Origin: Lentzea pudingi
GTDB taxonomy: Bacteria > Actinomycetota > Actinomycetes > Mycobacteriales > Pseudonocardiaceae
Assembly (NCBI RefSeq): GCF_014646255.1
Contig: NZ_BMNC01000001.1
Location: forward strand, 279,366-343,365
DNA length: 64,000 nucleotides
Direction of reading: 5' to 3'
Shown here piece after piece: positions 51,036 through 61,000 of the stretch (the stretch's first letter is position 1; every line of letters starts with the position of its first letter). The notes beneath the pieces are model-generated. The model worked only from the letters and a program-made list of their open reading frames with translations, made no database searches and was not told the origin of the DNA. The position numbers and the translations under genes are program-made.

Positions 51036-52607
51036 ATGGCGTTGCTCGACCTCGACCCGTTGGTGGTCGCCGCCGCGCGGAAACTCGCCGCGCGGGCGGC
51101 CGAACCGGTGGTGTCCCTCGCGAAGGCGCACACCACCGTCGCCGTCGAGCGCGCCACACTCCGCCTGGCCGGCATCACCGGCGCGGACTCCACGCACCGC
51201 GCCGGTGACGTCCCCTGGGTCAACCGCGTGATCGACACGGTCCGCGAGCAGTGCGGGCTGGAGCACGGCGTGGTGCTGCCGGCGTTCCACGCGCTGCGCG
51301 AGCACGACCTCGGATCACTCACCGAACTCGCCGAAGCCACCGCGGCGGGCCAGATCCAGTTCAAGATCCCTACCGGCAAGGACCTCACGGCGGCGCGGAA
51401 GGCGTCCACGTCCGCGGTGGCGAAGGGCCTCAAAACCGTCGACCGCAACAAGACCCAGCGCGAGAAGCTCGTCGCCAAGTGGGGCGACCCCGCGCAACGC
51501 CCGTGGATCTACCTGATCGTCGCGACCGGCGACATCGACGAGGACGTGGTCCAGGCCCAGAACGCGGCCCGCGCGGGCGCCGACGTCATCGCGGTGATCC
51601 GCTCGACCGGGCAATCGCTGCTCGACTACGTGCCGGAAGGCGCCACGCACCACGGGTTCGCGGGCACGTACGCCACGCAGGAGAACTTCCGGATCATGCG
51701 CGCGGCCCTCGACGACGTGTCGAAGGAGGTCGGCCGGTACGTGCGGCTGACCAACTACGCGTCCGGCCTGTGCATGCCGGAGATCGCTGTCCTGGCAGGA
51801 CTCCAGCGCCTCGACATGATGCTGAACGACTCGATGTACGGCATCCTGTTCCGCGACATCAACCCGATCCGCACGTTCGTCGACCAGCGCTTCTCCCGCC
51901 AGGTCCACGCGCGCGCCGGCATCATCATCAACACCGGCGAGGACAACTACCTCACCACCGCGGACGCCGTCGACGCCGCGCACACCGTCACCGTCAGCCA
52001 GTTGCTCAACGAGCACTTCGCCCACGAGGCGGGACTGCCCGACCACCTGCTGGGCCTCGGCCACGCCTTCGAGATCAACCCGAAGGTGCCCGACTCGTTC
52101 CGGCTCGAGCTCGCGCACGCGTTGCTGGCGCGGGAACTCTTCCCGGACGCGCCCCTGAAGTGGATGCCGCCGACCAAGCACATGACCGGCGACGTCTTCG
52201 ACGGCTACCTGCTGGACGGGTTCTTCAACCTCGCGGGTGTCCTCACAGGACAGTCCATCCTGCTCGTCGGCATGATGACCGAGGCCGTGGTGACGCCGTT
52301 CCTCTCGGACCGCGACCTGGCGCTGAAGAACGTCCGGTACGTGCTGAACGCGGCGGGCAGCCTCGCCGAGGACTTCCGCCCCTCCCCGGACGGCCTCATC
52401 GTCAAGCGCGCGCACCAGGTCCTCGGCGAGGCCGTCGACCTGCTGGAGCGCATCGTCGACGACGGCCTGCTCAACGCCATCGCGGACGGCACGTTCGGCC
52501 TGATGAAACGCCCGGCGGACAAGGGCAAGGGCGCGGACGGCGTCGTCGAGAAGGCTCCCGAGTACTTCAACCCGGCGAGCGAGATGCTGGAGGCGAGCGA
52601 TGTCTGA
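51036..52607 (+). CDS. kamD: Lysine 5,6-aminomutase alpha subunit
   Basis: 523 aa from ATG 51036, preceded by AAAGGAAG. Recognised by the TIM-barrel subunit blocks GKDLTAARKASTSAVAKGLK, RPWIYLIVATGDIDEDVVQAQ, TNYASGLCMPEIAVLAGLQR, and KWMPPTKHMTGDVFDGYLLD. With KamE it forms the adenosylcobalamin- and PLP-dependent enzyme that moves the terminal amino group of beta-lysine from C6 to C5. It overlaps kamE by 8 bases. The length agrees with the clostridial subunit (about 516 aa). Confidence 0.93.
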   Translation: MALLDLDPLVVAAARKLAARAAEPVVSLAKAHTTVAVERATLRLAGITGADSTHRAGDVPWVNRVIDTVREQCGLEHGVVLPAFHALREHDLGSLTELAEATAAGQIQFKIPTGKDLTAARKASTSAVAKGLKTVDRNKTQREKLVAKWGDPAQRPWIYLIVATGDIDEDVVQAQNAARAGADVIAVIRSTGQSLLDYVPEGATHHGFAGTYATQENFRIMRAALDDVSKEVGRYVRLTNYASGLCMPEIAVLAGLQRLDMMLNDSMYGILFRDINPIRTFVDQRFSRQVHARAGIIINTGEDNYLTTADAVDAAHTVTVSQLLNEHFAHEAGLPDHLLGLGHAFEINPKVPDSFRLELAHALLARELFPDAPLKWMPPTKHMTGDVFDGYLLDGFFNLAGVLTGQSILLVGMMTEAVVTPFLSDRDLALKNVRYVLNAAGSLAEDFRPSPDGLIVKRAHQVLGEAVDLLERIVDDGLLNAIADGTFGLMKRPADKGKGADGVVEKAPEYFNPASEMLEASDV

Positions 52608-53352
52608 CGCCAAGAGGTACGTGCGGCCGTACGGCGACACGACCGGCGACGGCATGATCCAGACGTCGTTCACGCTGCCGATCCCGTTCGGCCCCAAGGC
52701 GGACGGCGCGGCGCTGCAACTCGCGAACAAGATGGGCATGGACCCCGCGATGGTGGTCCACTCGAACCCCATCGGCGACGACTTCACGTTCTTCGTCGTC
52801 TACGGCTCGGTGAAGCACCTCGTGGACCTCGACGAGGTCAAGGTCGTCGAGCGCGAGTACCCGCTGCTGTCACCGTCCGAAGTGAACAACACCTTGAAGA
52901 AAGTGTTGCGGCGCAAGCTGGTCGTGGTCGGCGGGTGCATCGGCACGGACGCGCACACCGTCGGCATCGACGCGATCCTCAACATCAAGGGCTTCGCGGG
53001 CGAGAAGGGCCTGGAGTACTACCGCGAGCTGAAGGTCGTGAACCTCGGCGCGCAGGTCTCAGTGCCCGAACTGGTCCGGTCCGCCCGCGCCGAGAAGGCC
53101 GACGCGGTGCTGATCTCCCAGGTCGTCACGCAGCGGGACGCGCACATCCTGAACACGCAGGAGATGTCGGCGGCGTTCCGCGAGGCGATGGGGGACCGGC
53201 GGCCGTTGCTGGTCGCCGGCGGACCGCGGTTCGACCCGCTGATGGCGGGCGAGCTGGGGGTTGACCGTGTTTTCTCCCGGGGTACCACGCCGGGTGAGGT
53301 CGCGAGCTACCTGGTGCACGCGATGCAGGCAAAGAGAGGGGTCGCCGCGTGA
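52600..53352 (+). CDS. kamE: Lysine 5,6-aminomutase beta subunit (B12- and PLP-binding)
   Basis: 250 aa. N-terminal dimerisation region, then the base-off cobalamin motif D117-x-H119-x-x-G122 ([10 protein letters not shown]). Lys130 in NIKGFAG lies 11 residues after the His, the same spacing as the His133/Lys144 pair of the Clostridium sticklandii enzyme, where the Lys holds PLP. So both cofactors have their residues here. The start overlaps kamD and the stop overlaps kal, which points to coupled translation. Confidence 0.93.
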   Translation: MSDAKRYVRPYGDTTGDGMIQTSFTLPIPFGPKADGAALQLANKMGMDPAMVVHSNPIGDDFTFFVVYGSVKHLVDLDEVKVVEREYPLLSPSEVNNTLKKVLRRKLVVVGGCIGTDAHTVGIDAILNIKGFAGEKGLEYYRELKVVNLGAQVSVPELVRSARAEKADAVLISQVVTQRDAHILNTQEMSAAFREAMGDRRPLLVAGGPRFDPLMAGELGVDRVFSRGTTPGEVASYLVHAMQAKRGVAA

Positions 53353-53747
53353 GCGGGGCTTTGGTCGAAGGTTTCTCCGTGACCCACCGTCGTTACGTGC
53401 CGCATTCGCACGCGCATTACGGCGGCAGTCTGGTCGACGGCGCCTACGGGCTCGGCATGTTCGGTGACGTCGCCACCGAACTGCTCATCCACACCGACTC
53501 CGACGAGGGACTGTTCGCGGGGTACAGCTCCGTCGAGTTCATCGCGCCGATCCAGGCGGGTGACGTGATCGAGGCGTCGGCGACACTGGTGCGCATCGGA
53601 AAGCGGTCGCGCGAGATCGAGTTCGAGGCACGCGTCGTGTGCCGTTCCGCGCCCGAACGGGGTCCATCGGCGGCCGATCTGCTCGTTGAGCCGATCGTCG
53701 TAACGAAGGCGCGTGGCACGGTGGTTGCTCCGAAAGCCGCGGAATAA
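53349..53747 (+). CDS. kal: 3-aminobutyryl-CoA ammonia-lyase
   Basis: 132 aa hotdog-fold protein starting at GTG 53349, 4 bases inside kamE. Characteristic parts are [41 protein letters not shown] with the acidic residues conserved in Kal, and [21 protein letters not shown]. It removes ammonia from 3-aminobutyryl-CoA to give crotonyl-CoA, the last specific step of the lysine route. The acyl-CoA dehydrogenase 1.1 kb downstream could act on related intermediates. Confidence 0.88.
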   Translation: MSGALVEGFSVTHRRYVPHSHAHYGGSLVDGAYGLGMFGDVATELLIHTDSDEGLFAGYSSVEFIAPIQAGDVIEASATLVRIGKRSREIEFEARVVCRSAPERGPSAADLLVEPIVVTKARGTVVAPKAAE

Positions 53748-53769
53748 CCCCGAAAATCAGTCCGAACCG

Positions 53770-54118
53770 GTGGGTAACCGATTCGCCGCTCGGCACCGCG
53801 GTGCTGGTGACACTCGTCGGAGATGGTCTGGCCACGCCCTCGCGCTGACCGCGTGCACCACGCAGGGAACGGCTACCGCGCAGCTCGACGACGAACAGCG
53901 GTCCGACATCTCGTGCGTGAAACACCGGGAGCAGACACCGGGGGAGGAGTACTTCGAGGAGGGCGACTGGGAGACGGTCGTCTCCGTTGTCGATCCTGCG
54001 TTACCACACGTCGAACGGCCCAAAGGCGTGCTGCGGCGACAAAACCACCACCGAGGCCGACCAGGGCCGACGCGAGCTCTATCCGCGGATGGGAGCGGAT
54101 CAGACCAATTCGAGGTGA
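53770..54118 (+). pseudogene. Remnant of a small lipoprotein gene
   Basis: From GTG 53770 the frame carries a lipobox-like LALTACTTQG, then LDDEQRSDISC, and EYFEEGDWETVVSVVDPA at 53947-54000. The next frame (+1) continues naturally with YHTSNGPKACCGDKTTTEAD and ends at TGA 54116-54118. One extra T at 54001/54002 separates the halves. The signal peptide core also seems displaced: a hydrophobic stretch (TAVLVTLVG) lies in another frame near 53795-53825. It reads like a decayed or mis-sequenced lipoprotein; no family recognised. This explains most of the 440-base gap between kal and the GntR gene. Confidence 0.4.
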
Positions 54119-54189
54119 ATCGACCGCAACCTTCGCCCCCTTCCCCCGTTGGTCAATACAGAAGTGGCTACATGCGGGGAGGATGCGGC

Positions 54190-54543
54190 GTGGTGAAGAT
54201 CGACCACCAGGGGGACACACCTCCGTACGAGCAGGTGCGCGTGCACTACGCGCACGCGATCTCGAACCGAGAACTGCCGGTGGGCGCCAAGCTGCCAACG
54301 GTGCGCGCCCTGGCGAAGGACCTGGGCCTGGCGGTGAACACGGTGGCGCGCGCCTACCGTGAGCTGGAGGAAGCCGGTCTCGTGGAGACCAGGGGCAGAG
54401 CCGGCACCGTGGTCAGCGCGAACGGCGACAGCAACCGCGAGCGGGTGCGTGCGGCGGCGGCCCAGTACGCGGCGATGTCCGCGGAGCTGGGTCTCTCGTC
54501 GCACGAGGCCATGGAGATCGTCCGCGCGGCACTCCGGACGTAA
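54190..54543 (+). CDS. GntR-family regulator, YtrA subfamily
   Basis: 117 aa from GTG 54190, which follows GGGGAGGA; GTG 54193 is an alternative. The winged HTH is DTPPYEQVRVHYAHAISNRE and LPTVRALAKDLGLAVNTVARAYRELEEAGLVETRGRAGTVV, after which only a short helical tail (about 35 residues) remains, as in YtrA-type regulators that dimerise without a ligand domain. It lies between the lysine operon and the acyl-CoA genes and may regulate either. Confidence 0.85.
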   Translation: MVKIDHQGDTPPYEQVRVHYAHAISNRELPVGAKLPTVRALAKDLGLAVNTVARAYRELEEAGLVETRGRAGTVVSANGDSNRERVRAAAAQYAAMSAELGLSSHEAMEIVRAALRT

Positions 54544-54595
54544 TCACCCTCTCGGGTACAACGAAATTTCTGGAACAGCGACGTTCCACAATGGT

Positions 54596-54636
54596 CACCC
54601 GCATGATCACGTTCCCGCCGTGTGATCATGCGGGTG
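54596..54636 (+). terminator. Long terminator hairpin after GntR gene
   Basis: A perfect 15-bp stem, CACCCGCATGATCAC (54596-54610) and GTGATCATGCGGGTG (54622-54636), with an 11-base loop, 53 bases beyond the GntR stop. No T-tract. The rest of 54544-54847 has no supportable gene; it should contain the promoter of the acyl-CoA dehydrogenase operon. Confidence 0.8.
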
Positions 54637-54847
54637 TGTCGCGCTCGGCGTTTCCCGCCGCGGTGTCCTCCGACTCGGTGGAGCCCGGTGTCCGCGCGCT
54701 ACTCACGGTACGTCGGCCGCCCCGTCTGGCCGCTCCCCATTTGCCCTGGTAGTCACCCATTCGCGACCACGCTGACGAGCCCCGGCGCAGTTAGGCTGCC
54801 CGATGGATCGGGGATAACTGAGTCGTCAGTCAAAATGGGAGTGCACG

Positions 54848-56014
54848 ATGGGGCGGACCGTCCGCGACGGGCTGCGGCTCACGGCAGAGCAGGGGCAGTT
54901 CGTCGAACTGGCCCGGGAGTTCGCCGCCGGGGAGATCCGGCCGCGGGGGCGTGCCGTCGACGAGGCGGACGTCGAGTCGCCGCTCGACGTGTGGGACAAG
55001 GCGTCCGCGCTCGGGCTGACCTCGTTCATGCTCCCCGAGAAGTACGGCGGCGGTGGCGTCACCGACCTGCTGACCCAGGTGCTGGTCCAGCAGGAGCTGT
55101 GCCACGGCGACATCGGCATCGGCAACCTGCTGACGTCCAACGGCTTCTTCGGCGCACCGATCGAGCACCTCGGCACCCCCGAGCAGCAGGAGCGGTTCCT
55201 CAGTCCACTGGGGACCGAACGGCCACCGCTCACCGCCGTCGCCGTGACCGAGCCCGGCAGCGGGTCGGACGCGGCGAGCATCCAGACGTCGGCGCGGCGT
55301 TCCGGCGACGAGTACGTCCTCAACGGACAGAAGACGTGGATCTCCAACGCCCCGTACGCCGAGATGTTCGTGATCTTCGCGACGGTCGACCCGTCGCTGA
55401 GGTCCCGTGGTGTCACGGCTTTCGTCGTGCCGCGCTCGGCACCGGGCCTGACGGTCGGGCCGCCGATCCGCAAGATGGGTCAGCGCGCGATCGTGAACGC
55501 CGAGGTGTTCCTCGACGACGTGCGCGTGCCCGTGGAGGACCGGCTCGGCGACGAGGGGCAGGGGTTCGCCGGCTTGATGCGCACGTTCGACGCGTCACGC
55601 ATCCTCATAGGCGCGGCCACGACCGGACTCGCCCGTGCCGCGCTGGACTTCGCCACCGCCTACGCGGCCGGTCGCGTGCAGTTCGGCGTGCCGATCATCC
55701 AGCACCAGGCGGTGGCGTTCCGGCTGGCGGACATGGCCACCCGCGTCGACACCTCGCACATGCTCACCGTGCGCGCGGCGACGTTGTACGACCAGGGACA
55801 CGCGGTGGCACAGGAGTCGGCGATGGCGAAGCTCGTAGGCTCGGAGAACGCCATGTGGTGCACGCACGCCGCCGTGCAGACCTTGGGGGGCTACGGGTAC
55901 TCCCGCGACTACCCCGTGGAACGCTGGATGCGCGACGCCAAGCTGGAGGAGATCGAGGAGGGCACCTCGGACATCCAGCGCCTGGTCATCTCCCGCGGCC
56001 TGGGTGCGAGATGA
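54848..56014 (+). CDS. Acyl-CoA dehydrogenase
   Basis: 388 aa from ATG 54848. Family signatures AVTEPGSGSDAASIQT (FAD/substrate), WISNAPYAEMFV, the QFGVPIIQHQAVAFRLADMA helix, QTLGGYGYSRDYPVERWMRD, and KLEEIEEGTSDIQRLVISR, where the first Glu of EEGTS is the likely catalytic base. It oxidises acyl-CoA to enoyl-CoA with electron transfer to ETF. The stop overlaps the next gene (ATGA). A role in short-chain acyl-CoA from lysine or amino-acid breakdown is likely. Confidence 0.92.
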   Translation: MGRTVRDGLRLTAEQGQFVELAREFAAGEIRPRGRAVDEADVESPLDVWDKASALGLTSFMLPEKYGGGGVTDLLTQVLVQQELCHGDIGIGNLLTSNGFFGAPIEHLGTPEQQERFLSPLGTERPPLTAVAVTEPGSGSDAASIQTSARRSGDEYVLNGQKTWISNAPYAEMFVIFATVDPSLRSRGVTAFVVPRSAPGLTVGPPIRKMGQRAIVNAEVFLDDVRVPVEDRLGDEGQGFAGLMRTFDASRILIGAATTGLARAALDFATAYAAGRVQFGVPIIQHQAVAFRLADMATRVDTSHMLTVRAATLYDQGHAVAQESAMAKLVGSENAMWCTHAAVQTLGGYGYSRDYPVERWMRDAKLEEIEEGTSDIQRLVISRGLGAR

Positions 56015-57999
56015 TCTTCTCCGACCCCGCGTCCGTCGCCGTGGTCGGCGCCAGCGACAACCCCGCCAAGTGGGGCCACTGGCTGGCCCGCGGCGCCCTG
56101 GTCGGACACGACCGCCGCGCCGTGCACCTCGTGAACCGGGGCGGCGGCGCCGTCCTGGGAAGACCTACCGTCCGCTCGCTCTCCGAACTGGACGAGGCAC
56201 CCGAACTGGTCGTGCTGGCCGTCCCCGCCGCACACGTGCCAGCCGTTGTGGACGAGGCCCTGGCGGTCGGCGTGCGCGGTTTCGTCGGCATCACCTCGGG
56301 AATCGATGACGAGGTGATCCACCGCATCCGCGAGGCGGGCGCCCGCCTGCTGGGCCCGAACTGCCTGGGCGTCTTCGACGCGGCGACATCGTTGCACCTG
56401 GCCTGGGGCCGGTTCCAGGCGGGCTCGCTGGGCGTGGTGTCGCAGAGCGGCCAGGTGGGCCTGGAGATCGCGGGCCTGGCCGCGTCGTCGGGCCTCGGCG
56501 TCTCGAGGTTCGTCTCAGTGGGGAACCAGGCGGACGTGACGGCGACGGAAGCGTTGCTGGACCTGGTGTCCCACTCGCTCACCACCGTGGTGGGGGTGTA
56601 CCTGGAGAGCTTCGGCCCCGGCATCGTGACGGCCATGTCGGCGTTGCGTGCGGCCGGAAAACCCGTGGTCCTGCTGACAGTGGGATCCTCCGTGGCCGCC
56701 CAGGAAGCGGCTCTGACGCACACCGGCGCCCTGACGTCCTCTTTGGACGTTGTGGACGCGGCCTGCCGCCGTGTGGGCGCGGTCCGCGTGACAACACCGG
56801 CGGCCCTGGTCGACCTGGCGGCCGTGCTGACCTCCGGGGTGCCACGCGGGCGCAGGGTGGGGGTGGTCTCCGACTCGGGCGGTCAGGGCGCGATCGCGGC
56901 GGATCTCCTGGCGGCGAAGGGTTTGACCGTTCCACCTCTGTCTTCTGTGGACGCTCTGCCTGCCGGTGCCTCCCGGCGCAACCCCGTCGACCTGGCCGGT
57001 GCGGGGGAGCGGGACCTGGCGAACTACGCCCGCGCGGTCGAGGTGCTGGCACGCGGCGGCGAGGTCGACTCGGTCGTGCTGTCGGGTTACTTCGGCAGCT
57101 ACGGCCCGGACACGCCGTCACTGGAGTCCGCAGAAGTGGCAGTCGCGTCGCAGATCTGTTCCCTGGCAACAGAAACCGGCATCTCCGTAGTGGTGCACAG
57201 CATGCGCGAAGACTCCGCCGCAGTGCGAGCGCTGAGAGCAGGCGGCGTCCCCGTGCAACACACGATCGAACGCGCCGTCGCCTCCCTGGCCAACGCGAAC
57301 CGCCTCGGCAGTAACGAGGTGGAGGTAGCGCCGCGCACCGCGACCACCACCCCTTTCCGTCCCGGCTACCTGGCGGCCCGCGAACTCCTGGGCTTCACCC
57401 AGTTCCCCAGAGCCCACGCGGTCACCACAGCCGCCGACATCTCCAGGACCACCCTGCGGGCCCCGTTCGCGCTCAAGGCGGACTGGTTGGCCCACAAGGG
57501 CGAACACGGCGGCGTGAAGACCAACCTGACCGACCCCGCGACGGCGTTCGAGGAGATGCGAGCACGACTGGGCCCCGGCACGTACGTCCTCGAAGAGATG
57601 GACACCCGCGAACACACCGTGGAACTCATCATCGGCGCGAAACGAGACCCCTCCTTCGGCCCGGTCGTGCTGGTGGGCCTGGGCGGCGTCCACGCGGAGC
57701 TGTTCAAGGACACCACGACCGAGCTGGCCCCCGTGACCCCCTCCGTGGCACAGGAAATGCTGGCACGCCTCACCTGCGCCCCACTCCTGTCGGGCTGGCG
57801 CGGCGCTCCGGCACCGGACGTGACGGCGCTGGCCGACGTCATCGCCCGGCTCTCGGAGATGCTGACGGCCCGGCCGGACCTGGCGGAGATCGAGCTCAAC
57901 CCGGTGCGCGTGGGCCCGGACGGGGTGCTGGCGGTGGACGCGCTGATCATCCCGTCGGAGGATGACACGAGCGGACAGCGCGTGCCCGACCGTCCTTGA
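56011..57999 (+). CDS. ADP-forming acyl-CoA synthetase (acetate-CoA ligase type)
   Basis: 662 aa from ATG 56011, overlapping the dehydrogenase stop. Domain order: CoA-binding Rossmann domain (SVAVVGASDNPAKWGHWL), two succinyl-CoA-synthetase-like flavodoxin domains (GVVSQSGQVG; phospho-His in ALTHTGAL) and a C-terminal ATP-grasp domain (ADWLAHKGEHGGVKTNL, EIELNPVRVG). It interconverts an acyl-CoA with acid plus ATP, either activating an acid for the dehydrogenase or harvesting ATP from acyl-CoA. Fused alpha-beta architecture is the usual actinobacterial form. Confidence 0.9.
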   Translation: MIFSDPASVAVVGASDNPAKWGHWLARGALVGHDRRAVHLVNRGGGAVLGRPTVRSLSELDEAPELVVLAVPAAHVPAVVDEALAVGVRGFVGITSGIDDEVIHRIREAGARLLGPNCLGVFDAATSLHLAWGRFQAGSLGVVSQSGQVGLEIAGLAASSGLGVSRFVSVGNQADVTATEALLDLVSHSLTTVVGVYLESFGPGIVTAMSALRAAGKPVVLLTVGSSVAAQEAALTHTGALTSSLDVVDAACRRVGAVRVTTPAALVDLAAVLTSGVPRGRRVGVVSDSGGQGAIAADLLAAKGLTVPPLSSVDALPAGASRRNPVDLAGAGERDLANYARAVEVLARGGEVDSVVLSGYFGSYGPDTPSLESAEVAVASQICSLATETGISVVVHSMREDSAAVRALRAGGVPVQHTIERAVASLANANRLGSNEVEVAPRTATTTPFRPGYLAARELLGFTQFPRAHAVTTAADISRTTLRAPFALKADWLAHKGEHGGVKTNLTDPATAFEEMRARLGPGTYVLEEMDTREHTVELIIGAKRDPSFGPVVLVGLGGVHAELFKDTTTELAPVTPSVAQEMLARLTCAPLLSGWRGAPAPDVTALADVIARLSEMLTARPDLAEIELNPVRVGPDGVLAVDALIIPSEDDTSGQRVPDRP

Positions 58000-58041
58000 T
58001 TTGTCCACAAATGACCGTCGATCCCGTGAGACCATCCGTCG

Positions 58042-61000
58042 ATGGCGCGCGACGACCTGGACTTCTCCACCGGCGACGTCACCGGCGGCACGGTCTTCCA
58101 GGCCAACAACGTCCACGGTGACGTACACCTGCACCCCGGCCAGTCGCCGCGCAAGACCTACGACCCGCCTCGGACATGGGCAGAGGCGAAGGAACCGCCG
58201 CCGGAGATCCGCTCACTGCTGCGGGCCCAGATCCACGCCGCCCGTGAAGCCCCATATCGCCTGCCGGAGGCACCCAAGACGTCGCTGGACACTGTCTATG
58301 TCCGCCAGGACCTCGGGAGTCCGGTCGAAGAACCCCAACATGCACGGGAAGGCCCGGTTCTCGACGACGACGGGAGACTGATCGAAACCCCGGCCCGTCC
58401 CGTCGTGCGTTTCACCGTCCGCCCGCCTTCCCGCCCGCTGCGCGAGGCGCTCGACGCTGATGCGCACCTCGTCGTGACCGGTGGCCCGGGCCTCGGCAAG
58501 TCGACCCTGACCCTGCGCCTGGCGGCGGAGATCGCGCAGCACTGGGTCGACGGCGACGAAGCCCCGCTCGCCGAACCCGTGGTTCCGCTTCGCCTTCCCG
58601 CCGATGCCCTGGCTGCTCGTTCGAACGTTCCGTTCGCCCAGGCTCTCGCCGAGAGCACGATCGCCGAGTACGGCTCGTTCCTGCGTGGGCAGATCGACCA
58701 GGACCTGTTCGTCGAACGCGTGGTCGGCTGCCGGTGGATGCTCCTGGTGGACGGCCTGGACGAGGTCGTCGACGTGTCCCAGCGACACCGGCTGGTCAGC
58801 ACACTGGCTGCCTGGGCGGCGGCCGGGGACCACCGAATTCTCCTGACCACCCGTCCGACAGAGGGCGGAGCTCTCGCGCCGCTGCAGCGCGAGGGCGCAG
58901 TCCGCAACGAACTACAACCCTTCGACGAGGCGGCCCTGCGCCGGTTCGCCGCCAACTGGTTCTCCGCAGAGGACGCTCAACGCTTCCTCCGACAGATCGG
59001 CGAAGCCCACCTCGGCGAACTCGTCCAGGTCCCGTTGATGGCCACGATCGTCGCGATCATCTTCAGCGAGTACGGTGCACAGCCCTTGCCCGGTAACCAG
59101 TACTCCCTCTATGAGACCTACCTGGCTCACATCCGCCGAGACCAGCCGGACCGTTTCGATCGAGAGAAATTCCTCGAGCACCTGGCCCGAACCCGACTGG
59201 AAACCAACAACTCACTCCTCGACACCGCCCGCTCCTGGGTGACGGATCGAGGCGCACCCGCCTCACCGGTGTGGCGGGAAGAACTCACGGCCTACCTGCT
59301 CGCGGTCGGCCCGCTCGTCCTGCGCGGCGGTGACCTCGCATTTCAGCACCAAAGCTTCGCTGAACACCTCGCTGCCACGTCCTGTGCCCGCGAACTCCCG
59401 GACGAGTTCAACGCCGACGACTTCGCCGATCGCCTGCACGCCGCTGAAGCGCGTGAGTCGGGCCGGTTCGCCCGAGCCGTGCTGCTCCACCACACCCGCC
59501 TGCACCCAGGCGAGGCCGACCGCCTGCTGGAGTGGCTGCATCGGGGAACCGCCAACCAGCACCTGCTCGCTGCGCGCCTGCTCGCCCACCACCTGCCCGC
59601 CTCGTCGGCGAAGACGGAGGCGTTTCTCGCCACGGTGCGGGCATGGGCCATGACAACGCACTACAACGCTGTCGACATCCTTGCCGAGGCCTCCCGGACC
59701 ACCCGATTCACAGGGTTGGCGGAGTGGCTGACCTGCTTGATGAACTGCACGCAGGCGCCCTGGAGATCTCGGGCGGAAGCAGCCACCGCACTGGCTGTGC
59801 GGGTGCGTGGTCCGCACAGTCCGGACGCCTTCAGGTTCTTGCGGCACGTGGTGGACGACCCACAGGTCTCGGTGTCCGACCGGCTCACGTCAGCGGAAGC
59901 ACTGGCCCAATGCGGGACAGGCGAAAGAGAGATCGCGGTTCGCGGCTTGCGTGCTGTGCTCTCCGATCCCAACACCGAGAGCGCGTCGCTGCGAGCGGCC
60001 GCGGTGATCCTCGCGGGGCTCGGAGACGAAGATCGCGTATTCGCGATCGAATCGTTGTTCGCGTCGATGTCCGATGCCGGCTCATCGCCCACCCGTGTGG
60101 TCAAGGCGGCCACGGGCCTGCTCGAGATCGATCCGGCGTTCGCTGAAGTGTGCGCTGCACACTTCCTTGTCGTACTCCGGAGTCCGGCCAAGACGACTTC
60201 GGGTTGGTATGACGCAGCTCTCGGGCTTGCCTCCGTCGGTCCGGACCACCTCGACGCCGCGGTGGCCGAACTGAGCAGGCGCATCACGGATCGGTCGAGC
60301 ACCGCGAACGATCGGGTCGTCGCGGCGCAGGCTCTGCGTGAGCTGGGACCGCTTCATCGCCAGTCCGCGGGCGAGCTGATCGCCGCGGCGGCCGGGCGAG
60401 CGTTCAACGACTTCGACCGCTCGATCCTGCTCGGCCACCTGGTCACCTACGGTCCGCAGCGCGAGGAAGCGCTTGCGGGGCTGCGGACGATGCTCGCCGA
60501 ACCTCGCCAGAACTGGAACAACTTCAAGCGCGTGGCTTCGGCACTGCGCAAGGCAGGACCAGCGTTCCAGGGTGAGGTGGCCACGGCGCTGCTGAATTCA
60601 GGCGTGCCTTCAGGTTCACACGACCACGTGTTGGTGCTGGACGAACTTGTCGAGCTCGGAGAACCCTACCGAACTCAGGCGGTGCGAGACCTCCACTCCG
60701 TGCTCGACGATCCGAACGTTCCGGCCGAGGTTCGATGTCGCGCTGCGAGTGCGCTCATCAGATCGGGGCCGGACCACCACTGGAGGGTGATCAACCGCCT
60801 GTGGGAGATCTCGACAGCTGCGGCCTACCAGGAACTGGCCCGCGCTGGTGCCGGTGACGAGGCGTTGACCGCTCTACTGGCTTGCGCCCGGTTCCCGGAC
60901 GCCTCCGATGACGTGATGACGGCGCTCGCCGATGCGTTCTCGGGTCAGGACGGCGCGAAGGTGGACGAGGCGGCGGCGGTGCTGCGATCGGCCGCATCCG

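Noticed and set aside
58042..58500. TIR, nuclease or caspase effector domain at the NACHT N-terminus
   Set aside because: No catalytic motif of those families could be seen in residues 1-145.
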